Positions 20,752 through 32,850 of a stretch of DNA of 64,000 bases are shown here, in pieces (position 1 is the stretch's first letter; each line of letters starts with the position of its first letter). The position numbers were made by a program, and so were the translations under genes. The DNA is from Diphasiastrum complanatum (taxonomy: Eukaryota > Streptophyta > Lycopodiopsida > Lycopodiales > Lycopodiaceae), in contig CM055105.1 of assembly GCA_029204225.1 (NCBI GenBank), positions 12,962,654 through 13,026,653 of the forward strand, given 5' to 3'. The notes below the pieces were generated by a model. It did not search any database. It worked only from the letters and a program-made list of their open reading frames with translations, and had not been told where the DNA came from.

Positions 20752-21507
20752 ATGGCAACAGCATCATCGACGAGCCTGGCCCTGGCGCCTAAAGGCTTCG
20801 TGAGCCATCTTCCAGTAGAACTCGCCTCCAAGGCCGCCTTCACCACATTCAGCCTCTTCCCCAGCTTCAAGAACTCTGCATCCCGCCTCGTATGCTTGGC
20901 AGCATCCCCCAAAGAAACCCAAAATCCTGCCGGGGCTGCGAGCAATGTTGTGGCTGCCGTGGCGCTGGCCGCTCTCATGAGCTCGGCTCCATTGGTTGCC
21001 CCCGAAGGCGCCTTTGCGGATGTGGCTGGCCTCACGCCCTGCAAGGAGTCCAAAGCCTTTGCCAAGAGAGAGAAGCAGGAAATTAAGAAGCTTGAGAGCA
21101 GGTTGAAGCTGTACGAGCCTGACAGCGCCCCCGCTCTGGCTATCAATGCCACTATTGAGAAGACTAAGCGCAGGTTTTCGTTTTACGGAAACGCAGGCTT
21201 GTTGTGCGGAACCGATGGCCTGCCTCACTTGATCGTTGATGGGGATCAGAAGCACCTTGGGGAGTTTGTGTATCCGGGTATCGTTTTCCTGTACATTGCA
21301 GGGTGGATCGGGTGGGTTGGCAGGAGCTATCTGATCGAGGTAAAGGCGTCGGCCAAAAAGCCCACTGAGAAAGAGATCATCATTGATGTGCCCTTGGCAA
21401 CGAGGCTCCTTTGGAGAGGATTCACCTGGCCGCTCGCTGCAGTGAGCGAATTCAGAAACGGCAAGCTGATTGAAGATGCTGCCAACATCACCGTGTCGCC
21501 CAGATAG
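20752..21507 (+). CDS. psaF: Photosystem I reaction centre subunit III (PsaF), precursor
   Basis: The 251-codon intronless frame encodes a complete PsaF precursor. PsaF lies on the lumenal side of photosystem I, where its N-terminal helix docks plastocyanin (or cytochrome c6), and it spans the thylakoid membrane. Residues 1 to about 85 form a bipartite leader: a Ser/Ala-rich stromal part and a hydrophobic lumen-targeting part ([13 protein letters not shown]) ending in the cleavage motif AFA, so the mature protein should begin [11 protein letters not shown]. The lysine-rich docking helix follows ([19 protein letters not shown]). Two Cys (TPCKES and GLLCGTDG) and the membrane segment [20 protein letters not shown] are present. 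The end [20 protein letters not shown] is typical. The ATG at 20752 is chosen because an earlier in-frame codon at 20716 is TTG, and the 5' UTR is purine- and CAG-rich. No defect is seen, so the gene is probably active. Confidence 0.97.
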   Translation: MATASSTSLALAPKGFVSHLPVELASKAAFTTFSLFPSFKNSASRLVCLAASPKETQNPAGAASNVVAAVALAALMSSAPLVAPEGAFADVAGLTPCKESKAFAKREKQEIKKLESRLKLYEPDSAPALAINATIEKTKRRFSFYGNAGLLCGTDGLPHLIVDGDQKHLGEFVYPGIVFLYIAGWIGWVGRSYLIEVKASAKKPTEKEIIIDVPLATRLLWRGFTWPLAAVSEFRNGKLIEDAANITVSPR

Positions 21508-21780
21508 ATACATATGACTACTGTGTTGGGCTTAAGCAAGAATTAGATCTGAAGTGGTAGCTGGAACGAATAGTCTATGTATCCAACTGCAGGCCATCCA
21601 TCCATCCATGGGCAGCAATATTTTGGTATAGTTCAGGTTGCAGCGTCTTGTTGTGCAATATATGTGTGTTTTGGCAAGATTATCAGTTCAATGCTTTCTG
21701 AAAATGTAATCAAATCAGTTGTTGTCTGTATTGTTTTAGTGTCCTGTTCAATTTGAATCCATTGTTAAGCCAAATCTATT
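21508..21780 (+). other. psaF 3' untranslated region (probable)
   Basis: AT-rich sequence after the TAG at 21505-21507. AATGTAAT at about 21705 is a plausible near-upstream polyadenylation element; no canonical AATAAA is found within it. The end is an estimate. Confidence 0.4.
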
Positions 21781-22175
21781 TTTTTATGAAGCATTTCATT
21801 CAATTCGAGATCACGTTCTCGGTTCAAGTTTCTGCTACTGTATATTTATGAAAACGGTATAGCGAATAGCTATCTATGGGATGTAGCCATCCATGTGCTC
21901 TTTGCACATCCAAAGCACAAGTCCAGAGGAAGTAGTGAGCTACATTTTTACTTAAATCGTAGCTAAGCATTCGAAATAAAGAGGTGATCAAATTGATGGC
22001 CATCTAGGGATGTTGAATTTGACAACCAAACAAGTTGATGATATACATTTCTACAAGTGTAAACTACTATCTAGATATCTAGATTTATAAAACTTTCATG
22101 TGCAATTAATTGTTTTGCTAAATTGGCTATGCAAATGTACATTACTCTATATATAGTATACAAATTTATACTACT

Positions 22176-22295
22176 TCCATTTGCACTTGCCTTGCTAAAT
22201 TGGCTCAACATAGTTGATAGTGCTTTGCCTCCATTTCCATGTGCAATTGCCTTGCTAAATTGGCTCAATAGAGTTGATAGTGCTTTGCCTCCATT
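22176..22295. repeat. 60-bp tandem duplication
   Basis: TTGCCTTGCTAAATTGGCTC and the following bases (GTTGATAGTGCTTTGCCTCC) occur at 22187 and 22247, an exact 60-base period with a few substitutions. A weaker third copy (TTTTGCTAAATTGGCTATGC) lies upstream near 22113. Confidence 0.88.
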
Positions 22296-25200
22296 GAACC
22301 CCACACCATGACTGGTGCGCTAGAGTTGTTCTAGTAGGTTTCAAAGATTGTTTTTACATCATGTGTTCGAAGAGGGGGGGAGGGGGGAAAGGATGTGTAT
22401 TCACTCACCCATCTCAAGAAAATTTAAGTTTTCAATCAGCAACAAATTGCTTCAAAAGGAGTTAGTAGGAAATTGCTTTGAAAGGAGTTACACACTCCTA
22501 TCATTTTTATTTCCCTTGGACTTGATCTACTTGTTCAACATGTTGTACATCTTGGGTTGTTTTGAAAAACTATTTGATGGCAATTGCGGCTTGTTGCTTG
22601 ATGGCCCTCTTCTAACCATGACGTATGTTCAATTCCACCCGAGCACACAACGGTGTACATTATTTTTGTTTGTGCAAACTTAATATCAATAAATTTTTGT
22701 CTTGCATTAATGTTTAATCTGTAATGATGTACTTGGACTTACCAACATTATGTACAATGTCTACATTGTATGTTAACATTTAGGCCTAGCTAGTTCTATA
22801 GGCAAGTTCCATGTGTCCCTTTGTTGCAATCTTGCCTTCAATTGTAAGTTTTGCAATCAAATCTTCTATTTAGAGCTCCATGGTACATCCTAATAATTTT
22901 TGAGCTCACAAGTTTTGAAAATGAAATTTTTTTCTATTTACAAAGCCTTTTCTTTAATAGAAGATTAACACAATTGTATGGGCAAGGACTTGTGTAGAGC
23001 TCTGGCTACTTTATAGTATTGTGATATGTCTTTACCAAGTGAAGGAAGTGCAATATTGTGGCCTCTTTCCAACACATTAAGCCATGCCATGAAGTTTTTC
23101 TAAAATTCTTTGATTTAAAAATTTATTTAGAAATCTAGATCTTAATTAGAAGTTACCTTTGAAGATTAAAATGTTTGGATATAGCCTTTGGTAGAAAACG
23201 TATTTTAAGATAGTATGAAATCAGTAGCAAGATGAAAGATATTGAATTGAAGGTATTGAAGTTGATCTTTGGATATGTCTAGTAACAATTTATACAATGC
23301 AGAATATAGATGTACTCTTAAATGCCAAGTCTTTTAAGTCACATGTCCATTTATTTTTTTATTTTTCAAATGACCGTTTAAACATTTTTTTTTCTTTGAA
23401 TGTTGTTGAAAAATTTTAAACTCATCAAATATGTTCAAACAGGCTTTATGTGTGAATTGCTTGTCAATTTCAACATCGAATGCTATTCTACTTGCTACAA
23501 CTACCAACATCTATTTACCCATTTGTTGCAATATTATCATCTTGAACATTCAGTAACTTAGTTAATCATTTATGTGTAAGGGAAAATAAGGTCTTTCATG
23601 CTATTGTGAAAATTTGAAAAGCTATGATAACAACACGGTGACCCATAAACAAAGAGAAATGGCCTAGAGACCCTTTTTTATTTTTATTTTTAAAATTGCA
23701 AATATTTAAAATGCTTTTAAAATATAAGCTGTAAATAAAATTCTTATTATATTAAAACTTACAATAATGCTAATGAACAAATTATTACAAAAAACAAAAG
23801 GAAAATTGAAAATATTGTTAGCTGAAATATTACCAAATTTGTACTCAAATTTGTGGTGCTCGAATTTGTACTTAATACAAAAAAACAAAAGGAAAAGCAA
23901 AAATATTCTTAACTGAAAATATTAAAAATATTAATATTAACTAAGATATAATTTATTGTGGCTTTTGATACGGACAATCCACAAAACGGGTCATGGGATC
24001 TTTCAACATCTTTGTCACCGTTGGAAAATCAAATAAGTTATCAAAAGTGCTCCAGTAACATTTCGAACATTTGATTTATATCTAAGAACAATAAATTTAA
24101 CAAATTGATTCAAAAAACTTAGTAAAACATGAAAATATAAAAGAAATGCTATGTTAAGCATAACAAACAAATTAAGATGAAATTACTTATTATTTAAACA
24201 TACCAGATGTCATTTTTTATTTCTGCATCACAAAACTCCAATAAGGCTTTTTGAATAGTTGTAGATTGCCAACTCGAGTGCATAACAGCTCTCCAAATTG
24301 GAATAGTTATGCATTATGGAAACCTTGTACAAATGACTAAATCTTAGTGTATTTAGAAGGAGATTCATCATTTAGCGAATTTTTCATTTGAAATTCATAA
24401 GAGATATTAGATATGCAAAGCATAAAATGATCTTTATAAAAAAAATGGAGACTTCTTTGCAATGTCACTCATCAATGGTGTAGAAAGCTAGAATAAATAT
24501 TATTTAGAACAGGGATCATCTTTGACAATTATTTTCTCACCCCTTGCGATTCTCTCTCTGTCTCGCTTCTCTGCCCATTGCATTTGTTATGTGTCATTTG
24601 AATTGCTCAAGAAGGACATACTTTTTTTTTATCTTCAACAGTCTTAAAGCACCAACAGTTATGCTTAGCATGGAATATAAAATAACACTACGTCAACCAC
24701 ATCACGAAGACATGTTTCAACATCAAGGACTTTCAAGTGATCGATCACCATCGAGTAGGAAATTTGACAAGAGTTTTTGCAATATCCTTATGAATCCTCG
24801 AGAGCTGGTTGGGTTTTCAAATTTCAAACTTCAAAAATTGAAGACAAGTAAATAAAAAAAATACCTATGTTTGGTGACCAACCCAAGTGACGCTTATCTA
24901 TATTCGAGGAAAATCCTAAGACAATCAACAGCTACACAACGAGTCCATGCCAATTGCGGGTGAATCCACATTCTATGCCAACGCCAAGAAGGAAGAAGTG
25001 GGTGGAGTGTGGCACTCCACTGATTGAGCCAAATCATAGTGCATCCTCACAATTGGCCAATTATACATCAACTATATAATTGGACCATTCTCGTGGTCTT
25101 CAACCACATGCTAATAGAATATGTCAAGTAGTATTTGACACCACCCTATCCTAATGTGAAACAGTCAACAATGTACACTCAAGACTTAGCACTTTTGGTA

Positions 25201-26390
25201 GTCATTAGAAGTAGTTCGAGCACCAAAAGGGCCTTTTGTCAAGGTGCCGTTTTTTATTTTTCAACTATTTTACATACAAATGGCCCAGTTATGTATTTAC
25301 ACCTGTGAAATATTGTAATGTTGTTCGTTGGTCGAAATTTTTTTAGAACTTTTTGGTCATATTTTTGTATAATTCAAAACTCCCACTGGGTAGGGACTTG
25401 ACTTGTGATTGGATCTTATTGCTCGCAAGTTTTTCGATTGCTCGGAGCTTAACACTTGTGGTTAACATAAGTCTATTTTGAACTAACTGTAATTCAACTA
25501 ACATATGTGGTCTAGGGAAGATGATCAAAATTTATTAAAAATTGGTTTCTTATTTTCATACTTATTCATCGTCTTTTTATTTCAAACTCTGCTATTCATC
25601 CTCTCTTGGCTTTGTGATGGCTTCTAGTAGCCGTAGACCATGAAGTAATGTTGTCTCAATTTCTGTAGGTAATGAAAAAGACTCTGATGGCTCTTGGCTA
25701 CAATATATCTATAGAAAATTTCAGTGGGTATTAATGCCTCTCATCAAGAGGTGCTTTTTATAAAAAAAAAAAAAAAATCAAATATGGATTTTAGGAGCCT
25801 TTAAAAAAGTAGAATTTTAGACTTCAAAGTTTCATCTAGTGGTCAATTCATTTCAGAGGTCTTATTGTAACATGTGTACATGCATAAGGAAATCAAAATG
25901 GAAGGTGAAAGTTCAAATGATAGACTCAAATGCAATTGTAAGTTATGGAAAAGTTTTGACTTTGAGCTTGACATTGATTATTCAAATGTGTATGCGAGTA
26001 TTGTCTTGATATATATTTTTTGTTCTTTTACAGATATCTATCCATCAAACTTAATTGAATGACAACCAATACAATCCCTTGTTGCCATCAAAGATGTTAT
26101 TCATTATGATATTGGTCTTATTCAATATAAAAATTTGTTCTTTGAGATCACTTTTGGATTCTTGTATTTTCTTCTACGATTCATCTTACACACCATCCAT
26201 GAATGATTTAGGTGGAAGATTGGAGGCATCTATCATGCAATTAGTTGAAAATATGTCCACCTTTAGTTTGAGAGTTTTCTCAATTCATTTGCTTTTGTTT
26301 CCTTAATTCATATATTCAGTAGAGTGGTGTTTATTTGTTGCTTATTATTTTAACTTAAGAAAAAGGGCAGTTGATCTTTTGAAGGTTGGA
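22296..26390. other. Long AT-rich stretch without a recognisable gene
   Basis: Only short random frames occur. A G-rich run is at 22374-22388 and poly-A at 25760-25777. I see no domain, transposon protein, LTR or RNA gene; very old repeat debris is likely. Confidence 0.5.
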
Positions 26391-26394
26391 TGGA

Positions 26395-26485
26395 TTGAGA
26401 TGTAAATACTAAAACGTGAATATCGTGAATACTGAAACGTGAATACTCTGAATATTGATCATGATACTCTGAATACTTTAATCGT
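26395..26485. repeat. Short GTGAATAC-type repeats
   Basis: GTGAATA(C/T) and CTGAATA(C/T) recur about six times in 90 bases with irregular spacing, indicating a small decayed tandem repeat. Confidence 0.5.
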
Positions 26486-26711
26486 GACATAACTTTAATG
26501 ATGCAATTGTGAGAAGTTAATAGCAATTTTTTTGAATACTGACTTTTTTTATATCGAATGTGAGTTTCATTAATGATATCAAATTATGAATTTAGTGAGT
26601 ACTCAATCATGATATTTGTGGTTACTCTCATGAATGCATGTGACCAAAATTGGTCAAGCTATAATTGTAAAATTTCAACACTCCTCCTCACAATTTAGCT
26701 TGATGAGGCTA

Positions 26712-27146
26712 TCATGGATCAATAATAATTACATGCATAAAAACAATATAATTAACAGGTTCCTGATGTATGTAGTGAGTATGATCACTCATTACAATAA
26801 GACCAGTATTTGAGCTACAAGTTGTCAAAGGTAATGAGAGCTCCATAAAGGTTGTCTTCAAGATCCAAGCTTTGTCTTTGGTAGGTTGTTGAATGATCAC
26901 CTTGGGCTACAAAATGTGAGTCTCCTCCTCAAAATAAACATGAAAAACAACAGCTTTCCATAAGATCCAACTTTTGTATGAAGCACATACAACCAAAGCT
27001 TGAGATACCACCATCTTGACTTTATCCACCAAAACAATGAACTCCAACTTGGCATCCTTCCAATGAAGGTCTTCATTCCTTGGAAATTCAAGAGTGAATG
27101 GATCACAAGATGAGGCCTTTGAATACATATTTGAAACTCCAATCAA
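26712..27146 (-). pseudogene. Unrecognised open stretch with one stop
   Basis: A minus-strand frame from 27146 to 26712 would give about 145 codons with a single internal stop near 26904. Pieces such as NEDLHWKDAKLEFIVLVDKV and KVIIQQPTKDKAWILKTTFM look protein-like. I do not recognise the family. It may be a piece of a retroelement or chance. Confidence 0.2.
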
Positions 27147-27149
27147 AGT

Positions 27150-27928
27150 AGTAATGATTGCTATTTCATCATCACAAGATATAGAATGAAAAACAATGTT
27201 ACTCTCAGGTTACATTTGGAATTCTCACTCAATTCTTTGTCCACCATCATGGCTATCTTTTACGTTGTGTTTCTCCTTCATGTGATGTATTTTCATTACT
27301 CCTGAATTTTGATGATACTTTATTGGCGTATTTGGTCGACTTTTGGGGCCAAGCACTTTTGATACATGTGAAGGTTAGTTTTCTAAGAGATAAATTTCTC
27401 TTCCTACTTTCTTAGGTGGTGTGGGCCTAATATCTATTGCTTGCACTACTCTGATGGCTTTTCTAAGAAGTTAGGCTTTTGGTGTCTCTACACTAGTTTG
27501 AAGTTTCAGCAAGGTAACCAGCCTCTTCTTCTTGATTCAGTGGCTCATGGACTGCAATTTCACTTTTCAACACGATCTTTACATTGCTAAAAATTAATCT
27601 CCATCGCTTGTGTAGCCTATTATGTCTCCCTTTGAATCTTTGATGGCAAATCAGTAATTAGTTTAAACTCTCGTGAAGCATCTTCACTCTTATTCCTTCA
27701 CTCAACTTATCAATGATTTTCCCATTTGGCTTTGCAGTATTTCATTTTACATGAAACCTTACATAAACTCTACTTAAGATTTTCCATTTCCAAGGGGCTA
27801 AACACATGGTTTGGTGGTAGAAAAAAAGAACCCATTTTTCATTGTACCTTTTGGTAATACATTTCATTTTTGGGGATTTGGGAGGGAGCTTGAGGTAGAA
27901 TTAAAGTAGAATCATTATGCTACTATAT
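27150..27928. other. Gene-free stretch
   Basis: No coding similarity or repeat recognised before the putative LTR of Copia C. Confidence 0.4.
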
Positions 27929-28170
27929 TGTGGGTTCTAACAGTAGATAAGGATCAGTTGGCCTCGCCACGAGGCGAGTCGATGGGACACGCATCCCGTC
28001 AATGGCAACTTGGGTCATGCATGGGTTGCTTGAGTGAAGAACTATATGTACAGTGTAATTTCATTTTGAGAAATACAGTTGCTATGTGAGCTTGTTGTGG
28101 AGAGTGTTTTCAATCTGTGTTACCGTTTGTGTAGCATGATCTGTGTTCCTGTTTGAAGCAAATTCTAAGT
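27929..28170 (+). repeat. Putative 5' LTR of Copia C
   Basis: The segment begins TGTGGGTTCTAACAG and ends next to the primer site. The right terminus (AATTCTAAGT) is not a clean CA, so the boundary is uncertain. It includes an inverted repeat CTCGCC/GGCGAG near 27963. Confidence 0.45.
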
Positions 28171-28182
28171 TGGTATCATAGT
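28171..28182 (+). promoter_or_regulatory. Primer binding site of Copia C
   Basis: TGGTATCATAGT matches the initiator tRNA-Met complement TGGTATCAGAGC at 10 of 12 positions and lies about 420 bases before the gag start. Confidence 0.7.
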
Positions 28183-28592
28183 CGTATAGGGAGTGTACAC
28201 AGTACAATGTCTCCGTTGAAGAGAGCTTCGGGAGAAAAACAGTCTTCTAAGAGTTCGGGGTTTATGGTGGGCTGGAGACAAAAAGTGAAGCACTGTGCAT
28301 GGTTTCTAACATACAAAGGTTTGCTAGGCGTGAAACTATGTGAAGATTCATAAACAAGGCTTATCAGTTGAAGAAACAAAATTCTAAAAATTTCGTAAAA
28401 GTAGTTGCTTGGTGTTAGAGTGCATTTTAGAAGGCGACGCCGATTTGGCTTTCAATTTGGCTGAAAAGCGGCAGATGACCTTGTAAGAAAAAAAGTGCAG
28501 GTTATTATTTTAGACTTTTGACATCACAATTGGCCTCGGCATACTGTTTTTAGCCTACGGTTGCAGTTTCAGGTAGTTTTGGGATTGCGAAC

Positions 28593-28906
28593 ATGGGAGA
28601 GTCCATTTTGAGTGAAAGTAGCAAATTGGACGGGATTTCCGACTATGCAATGTGGAAATTCGAAATGAAGAACATACTAATGGAGAAGGATGTGTGGGAT
28701 GTCATCACAGGTGATGAAAAAGACAACCAAATGAAGCGGACATCAAAGTGTTCGATAAGAAGGTGAGGAAAGCTTTGACCTTCATTAACTCAGTGAAGGA
28801 TCACATCATTACCCACATTTGTAATGTTGTTACACCCAGACATGCATGGGATGTGCTAAAGGAGTAGTTCAAAACGTCAAATCCGTCAAGAATCATGTTT
28901 TTGAAG
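28593..28906 (+). pseudogene. Copia C Gag N-terminal part
   Basis: From ATG 28593 the frame reads MGESILSESSKLDGISDYAM, WKFEMKNILMEKDVWDVITG, then after a shift KVRKALTFINSVKDHIITHI, RHAWDVLKE, a stop and SNPSRIMFLKS. The last piece aligns with TSRILFLKMNL of Copia A. Gag is then cut by foreign sequence at about 28907. Confidence 0.85.
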
Positions 28907-29787
28907 TCAACCACGTTGCTCTTCAACAACAATGCCAATATGGTCAAGGATTCGAAACAAATGTTGTTCTCAGAATTCAACATGACTGATCTGGGCGAAG
29001 CTCACTTTTGTCTTGGAATTCAAATCCATAGAGACAGAGTAAATCGACTGAGTTACATCACTCAACAAAGGTATCTTCATAATGTTCTTAGCATATACAA
29101 TTTGATGAATTGTAAATTAGCGCTATTGCCTTATCGGCCAACCCTAGATTTCATTCTAGGAGTAAGCACATTGAGATAAGATATCACTACATCAGGGGCA
29201 AGGTTCTCGACAGAGAGGTGAGCTTGACGTACTGCAGAACGCAGAATGTAGGACATGGTTGCAGACATTTTTACGAAAGCACTCAGTGTTAATGCACACA
29301 ACAGATTTTCTACATTGTTAAGTCTGAAGATTAAGGCATTCACGGATTCAGATTAAGTGGGGGTGTTTGATTTACTCCTCTTACTCAGCTCCACATCACG
29401 TATGCGCTCACCAATAGAGTATAATTCATCCCTCATTGTCTTGATTCTGGTCATGTACATCTGAATGCGCTCTCCTTGGTCCATGCGGACACTATTCAGT
29501 TGTCATATGTATCAAAGAGAGGCTTGAAGACAACACAGTTGACTCCAAATGGAGACTGAAAAATGGTAAAGCTTTCACGCTAATCATTTTCAGTATATCA
29601 TATACATAGATCGGACATTGAAGCTCAAATTTCGAAAAAAAAAAATATGGGACATCTTGAGCACACTATATGATGTGAGGACATGACTTCCAAGTTGCAT
29701 CTCAAAAAGAAATTCTTCTCACTTAAGATGTCTAATAGTGATTTGTTTTAGAATCATATAAGCTAGTTCAAGAATCTCTTACAACAG
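28907..29787. mobile_element. Patchwork insertion made of Copia B-type pieces
   Basis: At 28907-29363 the plus strand carries RT end (SEFNMTDLGEAHFCLGIQIH) fused by deletion to the RNase H end (RPTLDFILGVSTLR..., LKIKAFTDSD), a purine tract AAGTGGGGG and an LTR start TGTTTGATTTACTCCTCT. Right after about 20 LTR bases, the minus strand shows Gag of the same lineage (LNSVRMDQGERIQMYMTRIK, RDELYSIGERIRDVELSK, 29505-29385). The remainder to 29787 is unassigned. This is a composite of at least two rearranged fragments. Confidence 0.7.
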
Positions 29788-30200
29788 ATGGCAATTGTCA
29801 TGGATCAATTATCAATATCATGCAATCATGACATTGTTATCAAGCTTGCCAGCACAATGCATTGTGCAGCATTGCAAAACCCTATCATGTTTGTGAGCGG
29901 AATAGCATCAAGAGAAAGATTGCCAACCTTTGACGAGCTCATAGAAATCTTGATGCAGGAAGAGCAATGATGAGAAATGGTGAAAGCTAGACGTCAAAAC
30001 ACTGATGATCAGGCACTTGCGACACGCCAAAAACAAGGCAAGGGCAAGGGCAAGAAGAAGTCTAAGAAGTAATTCACCAAGACTCAGGAGGATGAGGGAT
30101 CTTCCAGCAAGACCAAGAAGAAGGGCAAGTGCTTCTATTGCGGTAAAAAGGGTCATTGGAAGAGTGAATGTCGAAAATTCCTGGCAGAATCAGGCAATGG
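29788..30200 (+). pseudogene. Copia C Gag C-terminal part with zinc knuckle
   Basis: FVSGIASRERLPTFDELIEI and LMQEEQ restore the Gag reading after the insertion. A lysine- and arginine-rich stretch follows. The canonical knuckle CFYCGKKGHWKSEC (CX2CX4HX4C) lies near 30132-30173. A stop and a shift separate the pieces. Confidence 0.85.
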
Positions 30201-30270
30201 AAAACCAAAGCAAGCAGGTAACCTTGTCGATGAGGGTGAGATTGAAGACTCTAGCATCTTCATATCAGCA

Positions 30271-31345
30271 TTGTCATCTAATCAAGATGATCAAGTGTGG
30301 TACATTGACTCAGGAGGCACAAGACATATGAGAAGTAACAAGGATTGGTTCAGTAGCTTGAAAGTGTTGGATAATGAAACGTCCGTTTCACAAGCAAATG
30401 GTGATTGTGTGCAAGATCAAGGGGATAGGCACCATTTCAATCCAACTACCTGATGGCAAAAGTAGGATGATCAGGGAGGTACTTTATGTACCAGGTTTGA
30501 AGAAAAATCTACTTTCTGTTGGTGTCATTACTGATCAAAAGTTGAAAGTAGAATTTGCCCATGATCGTTGCTTTGTAAAGAATGTGAACCAAAAGTTCAA
30601 AGTCATTGTGGATGGTATAAGGGAGCCCAACACTAAATTGTACAGGTTAAATGCTACAATCAAGGGGCAACATGGACTTGTCTCGTCCATTCCATCACAA
30701 ACTGAGCTGCGGCATAAGAGGCTTGGTCACTTGAACTTAGGAAGCCTCAATTTGATGAGAAAATTGGAAATGGTGAGAGGATTGCCTACAATAGAAGATC
30801 ACTTGAAGTTGATGTGCGAATCATGTGTGTATGGGAAGCAGCATCGAGAGAAGTTCAATAAAGGTGGTGTTGCAAGGGCAAAGAACATCCTAGATTTGAT
30901 CCACACATATTTATGCGGGCCTATGAGGACTATGTCCTTAGGTAAAGCCTTCTATTTCATGGCCTTTATTGATGATATGTCACGTAAGACGTGGATTTAC
31001 TTCTTGAAGAAGAAATCGGATGCATTTGACAATTTCAAGAGCTTCAAAGCATTGGTCGAAAATCAGACAAGTAGGAAGATCAAAGTTCTAAGAACATATA
31101 TTGGAGGTGAGTACAAGTCTAATGACTTCAATGATCTTTGTGATCAATGTGGGATCAAAAGACAATTTACGCAAGCTCATACTCCTACTCTCAATGGTGT
31201 AGCTGAACGCAAGAATTATACGATTGTGGAAAATGCCAAATCTATGCTAACTGAGATGAAACTACCAAAAGATTTTAGTTCGAAGCATGCAGTACGGCAA
31301 TCTATCTTCAAAATAGAAGTCCTACTATTGTCATACCAAAGATAA
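30271..31345 (+). pseudogene. Copia C protease and integrase, catalytically decayed
   Basis: VWYIDSGGTRHMRSNKDWFS holds the protease triad DSG. In the next frame come ISIQLPDGKSRMIREVLYVP, NLLSVGVITDQKLKVEF, HKRLGHLNLGSL and CESCVYGKQHREKF (His/Cys zinc region). The integrase core follows, but two catalytic aspartates are replaced: HTYLCGPM instead of the usual HTD, and RTYIGGEY instead of RTDNGGEY. The glutamate in GVAERKN remains. Both changes are Asp to Tyr. Frame breaks lie near 30400 and 31300. Integrase activity would be lost even if the frame were whole. Confidence 0.9.
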
Positions 31346-31362
31346 CACCTGACGAGGCATTC

Positions 31363-32560
31363 ATGAAAAAGAAGCCAAAGGTGAACCACTTACGAATCTT
31401 TGGATGTAAGGCCTTTGTACACATTCCTAAGGAAGAGAGATGTAAGCTTGATGTGAAAGCTATCAAGTGTATATTCCTAGGATATGATGATCGTGTGAAG
31501 GGCTATAGATGTTTTGATCCAGTGGAGAACAAAATACATGTCAGTCGTGATGTTATCTTTGATGAATCTAAGATGTATGAAGATGAGGACGCTGAGAAGA
31601 CGGACACATCCAGTGAGAAAGATGGTACAGTGACGATACCTCCTGATGATGATCCACTTATTGACTTTCCTATTGATGGACACGAGAATACACCTCAAGA
31701 TACTACTACTCAACCTCAAGAGACAAGTTGGAGAGGTAGAGACAAAGCCTTTGGTGCAAGAAGGATTGAAGTTGCAAGTGACAAACGCAAGGAGAAAGAT
31801 GTACCGTGGGATACATTTTCACCAGGAAGCCGATCACTTGACAAGAAGCTCCCTAAGTGGTTTGAGAGATTGTTGGAGAGCCGCGACATGGATGACTTTC
31901 TAGGATCATCTGGCCAGGGAGAGATACAAAGATCAACAAGAGAGAAGACACAACCTGAAAGGTATGAAGCAAATTATGCTCTCTTATCTAGTATTATTCA
32001 AAGCAAAGAACCTTCGACTTATGGTGAAGCAAAGGATGATGACATTTGGGTCAAGGCCGTGGGAGAGGAAATGGAGTCAATTGCTAAGCATAGCACATGG
32101 GACTTAGTGGAACCACCAGTTGGCAAAAAACCCATTGGTTGTAAATGGATATACAGGACTAAGTACCATGCAAATGGAAGCATATCAAAGCACAAAGCAA
32201 GATTGGTAATCAAAGGGTATGCACAAAGTAAAGGCATCGACTATGAGGAGACCTTTGTGCCAGTATGTAAGTGGAATACTCTACGTCTACTTGTTGCTTT
32301 AGCTTCACATTTTGGTTGGCCTTTGCATGAGATGGATGTGAAATTTGCTTTTCTAAATGGTGAGTTAGAAGAAGAGGTGTTCATGGATCAACCTAAAGGC
32401 TTTGTAGCGAAAGGACAGGAGAATAAAGTATGTTGTTTGAAGAAAATGCTTTATGGTCTTAAACAGGCACCACGTGCGTGGTATAGCAAGATTGATGCCT
32501 ACTTTTGTTCTAAGGGGACGGTGAGAACACATTTGGATCCAGATCTCAATTTTGACAGGT
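31363..32560 (+). pseudogene. Copia C integrase C-terminus, linker and partial RT
   Basis: The longest open frame of the element (about 400 codons). It starts with NHLRIFGCKAFVHIPKEERC and VSRDVIFDES, passes a low-complexity acidic linker, then enters RT: TWDLVEPPVGKKPIGCKWIY, KARLVIKGYAQSKGIDYEET, MDVKFAFLNGELEEEVFMDQ and CLKKMLYGLKQAPRAWYSKI. It ends at LDPDLNF near 32555 where Gypsy E sequence begins; the last 15 or so codons are read through foreign DNA. The YVDD box was never reached. Confidence 0.9.
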
Positions 32561-32850
32561 ATATCTTCAGCCATTCCTCGTGGACGAACTGTGTTTGATC
32601 AGCTAGCTTAATGGCAAAAGTCGCAGGCTTGATCTTGGTAAGGCCCCATTTTGCACATAGCTTTGTAGAAATCAGGTTAACACCTGAACTGCCATCTATC
32701 ACGACAACTTCCTTAGGAAATTGTGTATGTTGTATCGGCAGAGTGATATTCTTTTGTTCACTTTCCCAAGTGGCTCCAACATGGAGTACTTCATTAGATT
32801 TTTCAAATTCAACACAAAAAAGTGGCTCGTGATGGACTTTTGGTTCTACT
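32560..32850 (-). pseudogene. Gypsy E aspartic protease
   Basis: VIDGSSGVNLISTKLCAKWG contains the retropepsin-type active-site region, here DGS where Gypsy F has DGG (VVDGGSGVNLIS). Upstream, LHVGATWESEQKNITLPIQH parallels LHIGAAWESEEHNITLPIKH of Gypsy F. The domain processes the polyprotein. It is truncated by the junction with Copia C. Confidence 0.8.

Larger units (their letters stand above)
27929..32560 (+). mobile_element. Copia retrotransposon C, 3'-truncated and interrupted
   Basis: Plus-strand order: putative LTR, primer site at 28171, leader, gag from ATG 28593, an inserted patchwork (28907-29787), the rest of gag with a knuckle, protease, integrase and reverse transcriptase. It stops at about 32560 in the palm of RT, before the YVDD box, and joins Gypsy E protease sequence running the other way. 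RNase H and the 3' LTR are missing. It is a relative of Copia A. Integrase has lost two of its three catalytic acids, so the copy is old or was mobilised in trans. Confidence 0.9.

Noticed and set aside
20764-21513. Long antisense frame opposite psaF
   Set aside because: Shadow of a conserved GC-rich gene; the sense frame explains the sequence completely.
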